DNA of 64,000 nucleotides from Ensifer adhaerens (GTDB lineage: Bacteria > Pseudomonadota > Alphaproteobacteria > Rhizobiales > Rhizobiaceae): contig NZ_CP015880.1 in the NCBI RefSeq assembly GCF_000697965.2, forward strand, positions 186,001 to 250,000, in the 5' to 3' direction. Shown here piece by piece: positions 43,391 through 53,318 of the stretch (the first letter of the stretch is position 1; each line of letters begins with the position of its first letter). Both the position numbers and the translations under genes were made by a program. Under the pieces are notes generated by a model. That model was given only the letters and a program-made list of their open reading frames with translations. It searched no databases and was not told where the DNA came from.

Positions 43391-46300
43391 TGGCCTTGTG
43401 CTTTTTCCTTCGCCGTTCCGACGTGCCGCTGCGCAAGTTCGCTGACAATCTTGTCGTCGGCGGGCTCGGCATCGTCGCTCTGGTCGCGCTTGCTCACCTT
43501 CTCATAGAGCTTGCGGGCGACATCGCCAACCGTCGTGTTGTCGGCGACGCCGCTGAGCGGCATGTCGAAGCCGGTGTTCTGCTGGAAGCTCATGCCGAGT
43601 TCGACGGCCATGAGGCTGTCGAGCCCGATTTCCTTCAGAACCTTGCTGCGCGTGACCGTATCCTTCGATACGCGCAGGATTGCGGCGATTTCGCCGGCGA
43701 CGAGGTCGAAGAGAATGTCTTCGGCTTCCTGCGGCGACTTGCCCTCGATCATCACGACGAGGTCCATCTTGGTGCCTTCGCCGCCCGTCGCATGCTGGTC
43801 GGCGCTGCGCAGGATGACTTCGAAGAGCGCGTTCTTGGCGACAGGCAGATTGCGTGCCGCCGACCAGTCGATCTCCGAGATCATCACGGTTGCCGCATCG
43901 ACGGTGCCTGGATCGAAGGCCAGGTGGCTCTCGACCATGTCGAGTGCCGTCTGCGCCTTCAGCGCGGTCTTGCCGATGCGCTTGGCGAGGATGTCGTTCA
44001 CATCCGTGTTCTGGACCAGATAGCCCCTGTCGGCGATGGCGCCGAACCCGACGGCGAGACCCGCAAGGCCGCGTGCGCGACGGGCGCGGGCGAGACCTTC
44101 GAGATAGCCGTTGGCTGCGACGTAATTCGCCTGTCCGGGGTTGCCGACGAGTGTCGTCGCCGATGAGAACAGGATGAAGTTGTCGATCTTGTCGTTGCTG
44201 GTCAGTTGATCGAGAACCGCGGCACCCTTGGCCTTGGTGTCGATGACCGGCCGGTTTCGCTCGCGGTTGAGGTTGCTGATCAGCGCGTCGTCGAGCACCA
44301 TCGCGGCATGGACGATCGAGCGCAGCGGTGCCACGGCGCGCAACGTCTTGAGCAGGCGCTCCGTCGCTGCCGGATCGGTGACGTCGCAGGCATGAACCGT
44401 GGCGGATACGCCAGCCTTCGTCCAAGCTTCGATCATTGCCGTCGTTTCGGCGTCCGCCAGGCCGCGGCGTGAGCAGAGCGCGACCTTCGTCGCACCCTTT
44501 TCGACGAGCCAGTTGGCGGCAGCCAGGCCGAAACCGCCGATGCCGCCGACGACGAGATGCATGCCGTTCGGATCGACCTTCATGCCGCCATGCGGACGCT
44601 TGGCAACGCGATGCGTGCCGGCGACCGGAGGAAGCACGACGATTTTGCCGATATGCCCGGCATTCTGCATCAGTCGGAAGGCGTTGCCGATCTCGTCGAA
44701 GTCGAAGGCGCGATAGGGAAGCGGCGTCAGCTTGCCGTCTTCGAACAGCGCACCGATCTCGGTGAAGATCCGCTTGGTCAGCTTCGGCTGATTGACCAGC
44801 AACTGGTCGGCGTCGATGCCGAAATAGCTGACATTGCGGCGGAACGGCCGAAGGCCGATCTTGCTGTCGGCGTAATAGTCGCGCTTGCCAAGCTCAAGGA
44901 AGCGGCCAAAGGGCTTCACCAGCGCCAGGCTCTGCTCCATGGCCTCGGCGAACAGCGAGTTGAGCACGAGATCGACGCCTTCACCGCCCGTCACGGCGCG
45001 AACGTCGTTGACGAAATCGAGCGAACGGGAATCGAAGACGTGATCGGCACCCAGCATCGACAGGAAGCGACGCTTCTCGCGCGATCCTGCCGTGGCGATG
45101 ATCCTGGCGCCCTTCAGCTTTGCGACCTGCAGCGCGGCAAGGCCGACGCCGCCGGCGGCGCCATGGATGAGGATCGTTTCGTCAGGCTGGATCCGTCCAA
45201 GCTCGACCATCGCGTAATAGGCAGTCAGGAACGCGACCGGAACCGTCGCCGCGGCGACGGGGCTGACCGATTGCGGCAACCTGGCGACGCCGGCGCGCGA
45301 AACGACCGCGTGGGTCGAGAAGGCGGAGGATGCAATCGCCATGACGGCATCGCCCACGGCGAGGTCATCGACGCCGTCGCCGACCGCGACCACGTGGCCG
45401 GAAAGCTCCATGCCGATCGTCGCGCCTGCGAAGCCGTCTTCGAGCGCCTCTTCCGGCAGAAGGCCCATCGCCCACATTACGTCGCGGAAGTTGAGGCCGG
45501 TGGCTGCGACCGCGACGACGACTTCACCCGGGCCTGCCGAGGGGATGTCGCTTTCTTCCCAGACGATGCTGCCCACCTGAGAGCTGACGCGCTGGCGGAT
45601 GGTTGCAGCCTTGAAGTCAGCCGTTGCCGCGTGCCCATTGTCGACTGGGCCAGGCACGGCGCGGATCTCCGAAAGCGCAGCGCCAGCTTCGCCTTCGAGC
45701 AGCCATTCGCGGTTTACTCCCATCGCGCCAAGCAGCGGCAATGCCGCAGCCATCTGAGCATCCGTCGTCGGCGAACCGTCGATGTCGAGCGAGTGGACGT
45801 CGAGGAACTCGTATTCGTTCTGAAGCACGCGTGCGAAAGCCCAGAGGCCGGCATTGACGCCGTCGCTTGCGACCGCCTCGCCGACCGTCCGGCTGGCGAT
45901 CGGTGCGCCGCCGGGCGCGACAAGCAGGAGACGGGGCCGTTTGTCCTCCGCTGGCTCCGCACCGCCGATATGCTGGCGCAATGCTTCGGCAAACGTGCCG
46001 AGCGCGAGGATCTGTGTTTGTAGAGAGGCGGAATCGTCGGTGCGCGACGCGGCCGCCGGCAAGGCAAGGAAGACTGCCCGAAGCGGTTGGCCCCCCAGCG
46101 TCTCGAAGGCTGGCAGGAGCGCGGCCTTGTCCGCAGCCGCATCGCCGGTCAGGCTGACACGAATGGCTGAATCAGAGGGCTCGCGCTGCTCGCGCCCCGC
46201 GATCTCCAGCAGGAGGTGGGGGACGGATGCCGGCACCGCCGCGTCTGCGGCAGCAGTTGCTGCGCCACGCGCTTCGAGCAGGATGACGTTGCCGCTTGCA

Positions 46301-49300
46301 CATTCGCGGTCGGCAATGTCGGTGTCCCGCAGGTCGAGATCGTCGAGGCATTTCTGCCAGTGCGGCGCCGCCGCGAGGTTGCCGATCGGAAACTCCGCCG
46401 TCTGGCTGCGCGCGAACCAGCCCTCGGACAGGCCAAGCGCGAAGTCGTTGAACAGCGATGGCGCGCTGACCGCGGCAATCAGCCCACCCGTAGGGCGCAG
46501 TGCCGTGCGCAACGCTGTGCGAACCGCCACATCGTCCTCGATCAGGCCGTAGAACGCGTCGGACGCGCTGACAGCAAGATCGAAGGCCGCAAGCGTCGCG
46601 AGTTCGCCCTTCTTGAGGATGTGTACATGGGCGTCGTTTTCGAAGGCCAGCTCAAGGCCGCGCTGGGCGTTATCGCGTGCTTCGAACACGGTGAGGCTTG
46701 CACCATGCTTTTCGGCAAGAGTGGCCAGACGCTTAGTGAAACCGGCGGATACGCTGCCGAGTTCGACGATGCGCAGGCGCGCTCCGGCGGACTGTGCCGA
46801 CAGCGCCGTTTCGACAGCCTCCAGCACGAAGGCCATGCGCTGGCGGCTTGCCTCCGAATGAACCGCCTGATGGTCGATCGTGGCGTCGCTGATGAAGCTC
46901 GATCCCGAGGCCGCTTCGTCGCCCGCATGCAAGGCATCGATGCGGGCAAGGGCTTCCGCATAGGCGTTGTTGATCAGCACGGCCTCGACGGCGCGGTCAG
47001 GCCGCTCGCCGTAAAGTTCGCTCAGAATTTCAGGCACGCTCGGCAGGTTGAATTCCTGCGCGACGGTCCACACACCATCCTTGTGCTCACAGAGCCCGGC
47101 ATCTTCGAGCACGTAGAGGCAGCTCGTCAGAAAACACTGGAAGGCGAAATCGCCAGGCAGATTGCCGCCCTGGATCGTGGAACGCCCCTTACCGAGCTTG
47201 AGGGCGATCTCCTGGCAGGCGCGGTAGATCGCGGCATTGAAGAGCAGCGTCGCATTGTCGACACCAGCCTCGCCGGCGGCCGGCATTGCGATCGATACCG
47301 GCGCAAGGCTGTTGCGCAGAAGGCTTGGCAGGGCGGCTTCCGATTGTACTGCCTCGTAGTGGAAGGACAGCGCATCGAGCGTCTTGTGCTTGCGCAGATA
47401 GGTGCGGCGGAAACGGCAATCCTCGAAATGCGCGATCGGCTCGCCCGACTGGCCGAAGAAGTGGAACTTCGCCTTGATCGAATTGGTGCTGACGCGTTCA
47501 ATTTCGATCATCGCGCGCGCGATCGGCAGGCCGCCATTGACGACACGAACCGAACCGAAGCGGACGGGAATATAGGGTGCGCCGCTCTTGTCGCCAGTGA
47601 ATCGGTCGAAGAGCGCCACCAGCGCGTGGAAGGTCGCATCGACCGAGATCGGGTTCAGGGCATAGCTGACCAGCGGGTGTCCGGTGGCTTCGGCCGTCTT
47701 CAGCTCGACATCGACCAGGCGGTCGCCATAGGCAACCGCTTTTGCGAGCAGCTGGAAGCGAGGACCGTAGTCGAGGCCGAATTGCCGCGCCGTCTCATAG
47801 GCGCGACCCGGTGCCACCGTTGCCGTCTTGGCGAGGCCTGCGAGCGACGGATAGGCGCGGTCCCCGGCCGGCAGCGGCTTGCGGCAGCGGGCAACCGCGT
47901 GCACGGCCCAGTCGTCTTCCGACAGCCGTTCACGCGAGCGGATTTCGAGGTCGCCGGTCTCTGGCGAAAGGACGGTCGACAGCTCCATGATTTTTGTGTC
48001 GCTGAGTTCCAGCGGCCGGACGATTTCGAGATTGGTGATCTCGACTTCTTCGCTGCCATAGAACTGCTGTGCCGCAGCAACGGCGATCTCGATGAAGCCG
48101 CTGCCCGGCAGGATCGCCTTGCCGTCCACCACGTGTTCGGCAAGATCCGGGAAGAGATGGGCGTCGATATGGTTTTTCCAGCTGCCGCTGTTCGGATCGC
48201 TGCGCCAGCCGGTCAGGCGGTATGGTCTGGCAATCCGGCCGAACAGGTCGGTGGCATCAGTTGTTGCCGCCGGGCGCAGTTCGACGGGCTCGAAGGGCAG
48301 GCTTGGCAGGGCGATCGATGCATTGCGCTTGCCGAATACCCGGGTCGTATCCACGACGGCGCCGTGCGCAACGGCACGTGCCATCGCGGCCGAGATCGGA
48401 TCCTGGCCGCTTTCGGCGACGTCTCTGAGCAGCGTGGGCACCACCATGCAGGGGGCTGCTGCCTGCTTGATCGTCTCCTTGACGTAGGACGACAGGATCG
48501 GGCGCGGCGAAATCTCGATGAACAGGCGGCAGCCCATTTCGATCGCGGCTTCCGCAGCCGCCTGGAAGCGGACCGGCTCGCGAACGTTCTTCCACCAGTA
48601 TTCCGGATCGAGCTGCGTGCCCTCGAGCGCGGCACCCGTGACCGTCGAAAGGTAGGCGAGTTCGGTGCGGCGCGGTGCGATATCGGGGATGTCCGAGAGG
48701 AAGGCATCCTTCGCCCGATCGATGATCGGATGATGGAACGGATAGTTGATGTCGAGGATCTGGACCGGGATCTTCGCCTTGCGGGCGGCATCGCGGAAGG
48801 CCGAGATCTGGTCGGCCGGGCCCGAGATCGTCACGGAATTATGCGCGTTGACCGCAGCAACGCAGAGTTCGTCAAGACCGCGAGCCTCGGCAAAGGCGCG
48901 AGCAGCCTCTTCACCGAGCATGACGGCCGCCATCGTGCCGTGGCCGGCAAGCAGGTCCTGATGCAGCGAACGTTTCGCAACGATCGAAACGGCATCGACG
49001 AGCGACAGCGCGCCGGCCGCGTAGGCGGCGGCGATTTCGCCGACAGAGTGACCGAAGACGGCGACCGGCTTGATGCCCATGGCAACCAGCGAATCCGACA
49101 GGGCGGCCTGCACCGCAAACAGCAGCGGCTGGGCGATCTTGGTGTCGGCAAGCTTCTTGTCGAGATCAGGATCGGTCAGGAGATCGGTGAGCGCGATATC
49201 CGAATGGAACTTGAACAGCGCGCTGACCGAGGTGAAACACTGGCGGAAATGCAGGTTTTCGCGGAAGGCTTCCACACCCATGCCGGCCCATTGCGAGCCG

Positions 49301-50898
49301 TTGCCGGAGAACACGAACGCGACCTTGGCGTCGCGAACGACGGCCTCGCCCACCTCACCGATATCCGAGCCGGGCTTTTCCAGGTGGCTGGCGATCGCAC
49401 GGACGATATCTTCGGGCTGGTCGCTGCGAGCGGCAAACCGATGGCGCATATGGGTGCGGTTGGCACCCGATGCGGCGATCATCGCACGGGCTTCACTCTT
49501 GGAAGCATGCGCGAAAGCGGTCTTGTAATCCTTGAGAAGGGCTTCCAGGCTCGACTGCGTATGAGCGCTTGCGAGGAACACATGTCCCGAAGACGACGGG
49601 TTTGCGGCCTTTTCATCGGCGGCCGGTTCCGGGTCGCTGATAACGACGTGCGCATTGGCGCCGCCGAAGCCGAACGAGTTGATGCCGGCAAGGCGCGCGC
49701 GCTTGCCGCGCAGAAGCTCGATCGGGTTTGCCGTGACGCGGACGTTCAGACCATCGAAGTCGATATGCTCGTTTGGCGTGTCGAAATGCAGCGAAGCCGG
49801 CAGGTAGTTGTTCTCAAGCGCCATCATGGCCTTCAGCATGCCGAAGAGGCCGGAGGCGGGTTCCGTATGGCCGATGTTCGACTTGATCGAGCCGATCGGC
49901 ACAGGCGCCCGGCGCTTGGCGCCGATGACCGTTCCGATCGACCAGACTTCCGCCGGGTCGCCGACCTTGGTGCCGGTACCGTGGCCTTCGACGAAGGCCA
50001 CCTGATTGGCGTCGATGCCGTTTCCTTCGTAGATCGCTCTCAGCAGGTTGGCCTGGGCTTCGCGCGACGGCAGCGAAATGCCGTTGGTGCGGCCGGCCGA
50101 ATTCACGCCGGTCGCGACGATGCGCGCATAGCTGCGGTCTTTCTCGCGGCGCGCCCGGTCGGAACGGCGCAGCACGAAGACCACGCCGCCTTCGGCGCGC
50201 ACGTAGCCGGCGCCGTCGTTGTCATAGGCGCGGCAGAGGCCTTCCGGCGACAGCATGCGTGCCTGGGCGAAGCCGACGAAGGGCAGGGGGTGGGCAAGGA
50301 TGTTGACGCCGCCGACGATCGCCGTGTCGATCTCCCCGGCGTTGAGCGCCCGCATCGCCTGGTCGAGGGCGACCAGCGAGGAGGAACAGGCGGTGTCGAC
50401 CGTCATGCTCGGGCCGCTGAGGCCGAAGATGTGCGAGATGCGGTTGGAGACGATCGACAGGGTGTTGCCGGTCATGAAGTACGGGCCAGCCGCGGCCGGA
50501 TCCTCGACCGTCAGGTTGGCGTGGTCGAGGCTCGATGCGCCGATATAGACACCGACGTTTTCGCCGTGCAGCGACGTCGCCGAGATGTTGGCGTCTTCAA
50601 GCGCCCGCCAGGCGAGCTGGAGCAGCACGCGCTGCTGCGGGTCCATATACATGGCCTCGCGCTGCGACATGCCGAAGACGGCCGGATCGAAATCATAGAG
50701 TTGATCCAGCACGCCGGCCGCGAAGGAATAGGTCTTCCCCTGCGTGCCCATGACGGGATGCCAGAATCGCGCCACGTCCCAGCGATCCGATGGAATGCTG
50801 GTGACGGTGCACTTGCCCTGACGTAGAAGTTTGAACAACGCCGAGGGCGATTCTGCTCCAGGGGCGAGGCATGCACGCCCAATAATCTCAACAGCCAT
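43387..50898 (-). CDS. rkpA: RkpA, single-module fully reducing type I fatty acid/polyketide synthase
   Basis: The 2503 residues are ordered as KS (about 1-425; Cys171 in TACSSS, His306 in EGHGTGT, His344 in SNIGHTEP), AT (525-830; Ser618 in GHSVG), DH (890-1170; His922 in HVVDGKAILPG, Asp1087), a degenerate methyltransferase-like region (about 1370-1480), ER (1758-2095; NADPH loop HGAAGGVG), KR (2106-2300; Tyr about 2259) and ACP (Ser2428 in GLDSLMAVEL). There is no thioesterase. All reducing domains look intact, so a saturated acyl chain is predicted, released by RkpG. In S. meliloti rkpA (first described as rkpA-F) is required for K-antigen and thought to make its lipid carrier. The ATG has no strong ribosome site. 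Confidence 0.95.
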   Translation of the reverse strand: MAVEIIGRACLAPGAESPSALFKLLRQGKCTVTSIPSDRWDVARFWHPVMGTQGKTYSFAAGVLDQLYDFDPAVFGMSQREAMYMDPQQRVLLQLAWRALEDANISATSLHGENVGVYIGASSLDHANLTVEDPAAAGPYFMTGNTLSIVSNRISHIFGLSGPSMTVDTACSSSLVALDQAMRALNAGEIDTAIVGGVNILAHPLPFVGFAQARMLSPEGLCRAYDNDGAGYVRAEGGVVFVLRRSDRARREKDRSYARIVATGVNSAGRTNGISLPSREAQANLLRAIYEGNGIDANQVAFVEGHGTGTKVGDPAEVWSIGTVIGAKRRAPVPIGSIKSNIGHTEPASGLFGMLKAMMALENNYLPASLHFDTPNEHIDFDGLNVRVTANPIELLRGKRARLAGINSFGFGGANAHVVISDPEPAADEKAANPSSSGHVFLASAHTQSSLEALLKDYKTAFAHASKSEARAMIAASGANRTHMRHRFAARSDQPEDIVRAIASHLEKPGSDIGEVGEAVVRDAKVAFVFSGNGSQWAGMGVEAFRENLHFRQCFTSVSALFKFHSDIALTDLLTDPDLDKKLADTKIAQPLLFAVQAALSDSLVAMGIKPVAVFGHSVGEIAAAYAAGALSLVDAVSIVAKRSLHQDLLAGHGTMAAVMLGEEAARAFAEARGLDELCVAAVNAHNSVTISGPADQISAFRDAARKAKIPVQILDINYPFHHPIIDRAKDAFLSDIPDIAPRRTELAYLSTVTGAALEGTQLDPEYWWKNVREPVRFQAAAEAAIEMGCRLFIEISPRPILSSYVKETIKQAAAPCMVVPTLLRDVAESGQDPISAAMARAVAHGAVVDTTRVFGKRNASIALPSLPFEPVELRPAATTDATDLFGRIARPYRLTGWRSDPNSGSWKNHIDAHLFPDLAEHVVDGKAILPGSGFIEIAVAAAQQFYGSEEVEITNLEIVRPLELSDTKIMELSTVLSPETGDLEIRSRERLSEDDWAVHAVARCRKPLPAGDRAYPSLAGLAKTATVAPGRAYETARQFGLDYGPRFQLLAKAVAYGDRLVDVELKTAEATGHPLVSYALNPISVDATFHALVALFDRFTGDKSGAPYIPVRFGSVRVVNGGLPIARAMIEIERVSTNSIKAKFHFFGQSGEPIAHFEDCRFRRTYLRKHKTLDALSFHYEAVQSEAALPSLLRNSLAPVSIAMPAAGEAGVDNATLLFNAAIYRACQEIALKLGKGRSTIQGGNLPGDFAFQCFLTSCLYVLEDAGLCEHKDGVWTVAQEFNLPSVPEILSELYGERPDRAVEAVLINNAYAEALARIDALHAGDEAASGSSFISDATIDHQAVHSEASRQRMAFVLEAVETALSAQSAGARLRIVELGSVSAGFTKRLATLAEKHGASLTVFEARDNAQRGLELAFENDAHVHILKKGELATLAAFDLAVSASDAFYGLIEDDVAVRTALRTALRPTGGLIAAVSAPSLFNDFALGLSEGWFARSQTAEFPIGNLAAAPHWQKCLDDLDLRDTDIADRECASGNVILLEARGAATAAADAAVPASVPHLLLEIAGREQREPSDSAIRVSLTGDAAADKAALLPAFETLGGQPLRAVFLALPAAASRTDDSASLQTQILALGTFAEALRQHIGGAEPAEDKRPRLLLVAPGGAPIASRTVGEAVASDGVNAGLWAFARVLQNEYEFLDVHSLDIDGSPTTDAQMAAALPLLGAMGVNREWLLEGEAGAALSEIRAVPGPVDNGHAATADFKAATIRQRVSSQVGSIVWEESDIPSAGPGEVVVAVAATGLNFRDVMWAMGLLPEEALEDGFAGATIGMELSGHVVAVGDGVDDLAVGDAVMAIASSAFSTHAVVSRAGVARLPQSVSPVAAATVPVAFLTAYYAMVELGRIQPDETILIHGAAGGVGLAALQVAKLKGARIIATAGSREKRRFLSMLGADHVFDSRSLDFVNDVRAVTGGEGVDLVLNSLFAEAMEQSLALVKPFGRFLELGKRDYYADSKIGLRPFRRNVSYFGIDADQLLVNQPKLTKRIFTEIGALFEDGKLTPLPYRAFDFDEIGNAFRLMQNAGHIGKIVVLPPVAGTHRVAKRPHGGMKVDPNGMHLVVGGIGGFGLAAANWLVEKGATKVALCSRRGLADAETTAMIEAWTKAGVSATVHACDVTDPAATERLLKTLRAVAPLRSIVHAAMVLDDALISNLNRERNRPVIDTKAKGAAVLDQLTSNDKIDNFILFSSATTLVGNPGQANYVAANGYLEGLARARRARGLAGLAVGFGAIADRGYLVQNTDVNDILAKRIGKTALKAQTALDMVESHLAFDPGTVDAATVMISEIDWSAARNLPVAKNALFEVILRSADQHATGGEGTKMDLVVMIEGKSPQEAEDILFDLVAGEIAAILRVSKDTVTRSKVLKEIGLDSLMAVELGMSFQQNTGFDMPLSGVADNTTVGDVARKLYEKVSKRDQSDDAEPADDKIVSELAQRHVGTAKEKAQGQ

Positions 50899-51306
50899 GT
50901 ATGATCGAACGCTCTAAAATGCCGTTAAAGTTGCACCTGCGATTGCGCGGCGGAAGTTGAAATGCAATCGCCAATCGTCATGCTTGCGGGCTATCCCCAG
51001 CTATATTCGTTCCGCCTCATTAGTCAGCTTTTAACTTAAAGTCCCTAGCTTTCAACCCCAAAGACTGAAGATATACACGCTGTCAACGCCAGTCCAAGTC
51101 GGATTGGGCGACAAACCACGCTCAAGGTATCGAAGGTATGACCAGAAAGACGCGGGCTCAAATAAATTGCCCGTCTTGGTCTTGAGGTGACTTGTTGTGG
51201 GACGGCGATTGTGCTTTTCAGAGACCGGCGAAATTCCCTGCCGGGGGATGATGCGGCGCGGAACCATGAGCAAAATCATGGCTGTGCCGAATGTGGAGTG
51301 TCGTAG
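50899..51306. other. divergent rkpA-rkpU intergenic region
   Basis: These 408 bases separate two divergent capsule genes and must hold both promoters. The part nearest rkpA (50900-51060) is AT-rich. No convincing -35/-10 pair, no clear palindrome and no gene is seen; short frames on the minus strand lack ribosome sites and family resemblance. Confidence 0.6.
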
Positions 51307-52494
51307 TTGAAACGAGTCAGTGCCCTTCTGCTTTGTTCCGCCCTCGTCGGGTGCCAGGCTGTGCCTGGTGAAGGGCCGCTGGCCGGAGCGATCGTCAAGG
51401 ACGCCGGCCAGTCAGGCGCCGAGATCGGCCGCCAGAATGCAACGGTTTTCGACATCGTCGATGTGGACGGACGCTCCGCGCGTCTCGTTTCCGATTATGT
51501 CTCCTCGACGCTTAATCGCCGTTTCGGCATTGGCGGCGGTGTTGGCCGCGTCGTCATCGGCGTTGGCGACCAGCTTAAGGTCTCGATCTTCGAAGCCGGC
51601 AGCGACGGCTTGTTCTCGACGCAGGACTCCAAGCAGACGAGCATCGATCTCGTCGTTCAGCCGGATGGCAAGGCTGCCATCCCCTATGTCGGCCCGGTCA
51701 AGTTTGCCGGCCTGACACTGGAGCAGGCGCGCCAGGAAATTCTGGAAGCGCTGAAGCAGAAGGCGGTTGAGCCCGACGTCATCGTCACGAGCATGAGCAC
51801 CGCCTCGCGTAACGTTACGGTTTCGGGTGCCGTCGGCAAATCGTCGGTGGTGCCGCTGAGCCTCGTCGACGAAACGATCAACGAGGTGATCGCCAAGGCC
51901 GGCGGCCCGGTCGCGCAGCCCTACGAGACCTTCGTCACATTGGTGCGCGGCAAGAAGACCGGAACGGTTCTCCTGAAGTCGATCATCGAGAACCCGTCGG
52001 AAAATATCCACGTCAAGCCGGGCGACCAGATCTTCGTGACGCGCGATCCGCGCCGCTTCACGATCCTCGGTGCGGTCAAGGCCAACCAGCGCGTCGAATT
52101 CGGCGCCAACGATCTCAATCTGCTCGAGGCGATGGGCCTTGCGGGCGGTGGCTCGGACTACACGCTCGACATGAAGGGCTATTTCATCTTCCGTTACGAA
52201 GAGCCTGATGTGGTCATGAGCCTGCTCGGTCAGCAGCGTTTCAACGAAATGCTGCGTAAGGGCATGAAGACCGACAGCGTGGGGCGCTACCCGATCGTCT
52301 ACCGCTTTGACATGAGCAAGCCGGACAGCCTGATTGTCGGCCAGACCTTCCCGGTCAAGAACCGCGACGTCATCTATGCCTCGCGTCACCCGTCGGTCGA
52401 TTTCTCGAAGTTCCTGAACTTCGTCGCCCAGCCGGTCGGCATCGCCAATTCCGGCTTCTCGATCGCAGATAACATCAACAATCTCGGAAACTGA
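51307..52494 (+). CDS. rkpU: Wza-family polysaccharide export lipoprotein RkpU
   Basis: A 395-residue protein with a signal peptide ending in lipobox Val-Gly-Cys (Cys about 16), then a Poly_export domain (VGDQLKVSIFEAG, DLVVQPDGKAAIPYVGPV, GLTLEQARQEI) and SLBB-type repeats (VSGAVGKSSVVPLSL, TILGAVKANQRVEFG). Such proteins form the outer-membrane channel for capsule export. It starts with TTG at 51307 (GGAG about 9 bases upstream). rkpU lies divergent from rkpA, as in Sinorhizobium fredii, where it is needed for K-antigen. A strong terminator follows. Confidence 0.9.
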   Translation: MKRVSALLLCSALVGCQAVPGEGPLAGAIVKDAGQSGAEIGRQNATVFDIVDVDGRSARLVSDYVSSTLNRRFGIGGGVGRVVIGVGDQLKVSIFEAGSDGLFSTQDSKQTSIDLVVQPDGKAAIPYVGPVKFAGLTLEQARQEILEALKQKAVEPDVIVTSMSTASRNVTVSGAVGKSSVVPLSLVDETINEVIAKAGGPVAQPYETFVTLVRGKKTGTVLLKSIIENPSENIHVKPGDQIFVTRDPRRFTILGAVKANQRVEFGANDLNLLEAMGLAGGGSDYTLDMKGYFIFRYEEPDVVMSLLGQQRFNEMLRKGMKTDSVGRYPIVYRFDMSKPDSLIVGQTFPVKNRDVIYASRHPSVDFSKFLNFVAQPVGIANSGFSIADNINNLGN

Positions 52495-52517
52495 TCGTTT
52501 TCGATCGCATTTGTTCG

Positions 52518-52547
52518 AGGGCGTCGGCCATGGCCGACGCCCTTTTT
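52518..52547 (+). terminator. Rho-independent terminator of rkpU
   Basis: AGGGCGTCGGCCA and TGGCCGACGCCCT form a perfect 13-base inverted repeat followed by TTTTT in total. It lies 24 bases after the rkpU stop. Confidence 0.9.
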
Positions 52548-52670
52548 GCTTATCTGCCCTTCCGATCTCGGAAGCCTGCGGAACTGGCTTGTCGTCGCTC
52601 AAATTCTGTGATTGATCTTGGACTTAAATCGATTTTGGTGATCGATAAGCAGTTGATCGTCCAGAGGTGA

Positions 52671-53273
52671 ATGATGGCGGATAAAGCGTTGATCGTCGTG
52701 GATGTGCAGAACGATTTCTGCCCGGGCGGAGCGCTTGGTGTTGCGGGCGGCGACGAGATCGTGCCGATGATTAACGGGCTGATCGGCCGCTTCGAGCATG
52801 TGGTTCTGACCCAGGATTGGCATCCGGCCGGCCACTCCAGCTTTGCCTCCAGCCATCCCGGCAAAAATCCCTTCGAAATGATCGCCATGCCCTATGGCGC
52901 GCAGACGCTCTGGCCGGATCATTGCGTGCAGGGCAGCGCCGGCGCCGATTTCCATCCGGCGCTCGAATGGACCCGCGCCGAACTTTTGATCCGCAAGGGT
53001 TTCCGCGCGCAAATCGACAGCTATTCCGCCTTCTTTGAAAACGACCGCCGGACGCCGACCGGCCTTTCCGGCTATCTCAGGGACCGCGGTATCAAAAAGG
53101 TGACGCTCTGCGGGCTCGCGACCGATTTCTGCGTCGCCTTCTCCGCGCTCGACGCGGTGGCGCAGGGATTCTCGACCACGGTCGTTCTCGATGCCTGTCG
53201 GGGCATCGACCTCAACGGCTCGCTTCATGCCATGGTGACGCGTATGCGTGATGCCGGCGTCGAGCTGAACTAG
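52671..53273 (+). CDS. pncA: nicotinamidase
   Basis: This 200-residue isochorismatase-fold enzyme deamidates nicotinamide to nicotinate in NAD salvage. It shows the catalytic Asp in VVDVQNDFCPGG, the metal-binding Asp/His set in TQDWHPAGHSSF, Lys in RKGF, the cis-peptide and nucleophile Cys in CGLATDFCVAFSA. AGAGGTG sits just before the start; a second ATG at 52674 has slightly better spacing. It lies 45 bases upstream of pncB on the same strand, giving the two-step nicotinamide to nicotinate mononucleotide route. Confidence 0.95.
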   Translation: MMADKALIVVDVQNDFCPGGALGVAGGDEIVPMINGLIGRFEHVVLTQDWHPAGHSSFASSHPGKNPFEMIAMPYGAQTLWPDHCVQGSAGADFHPALEWTRAELLIRKGFRAQIDSYSAFFENDRRTPTGLSGYLRDRGIKKVTLCGLATDFCVAFSALDAVAQGFSTTVVLDACRGIDLNGSLHAMVTRMRDAGVELN

Positions 53274-53318
53274 CCGAGATGATCTAGCCTCGCCCAAGAG
53301 GAAGGAGCAATTTCACCG

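Noticed and set aside
46216..50826. 1536-codon open frame on the plus strand
   Set aside because: It is the mirror of rkpA. Its translation is rich in Arg, Gly, Asp and His with no domain motif, as expected from the opposite strand of a GC-rich gene.
43387..50898. Secondary-metabolite polyketide cluster
   Set aside because: Only one module, no tailoring or resistance genes, and flanking rkpG-J and rkpU identify it as the capsule locus rather than an antibiotic cluster.
51052..51279. 75-codon minus-strand frame between rkpA and rkpU
   Set aside because: No ribosome site, no family resemblance, and it lies in the expected promoter region.
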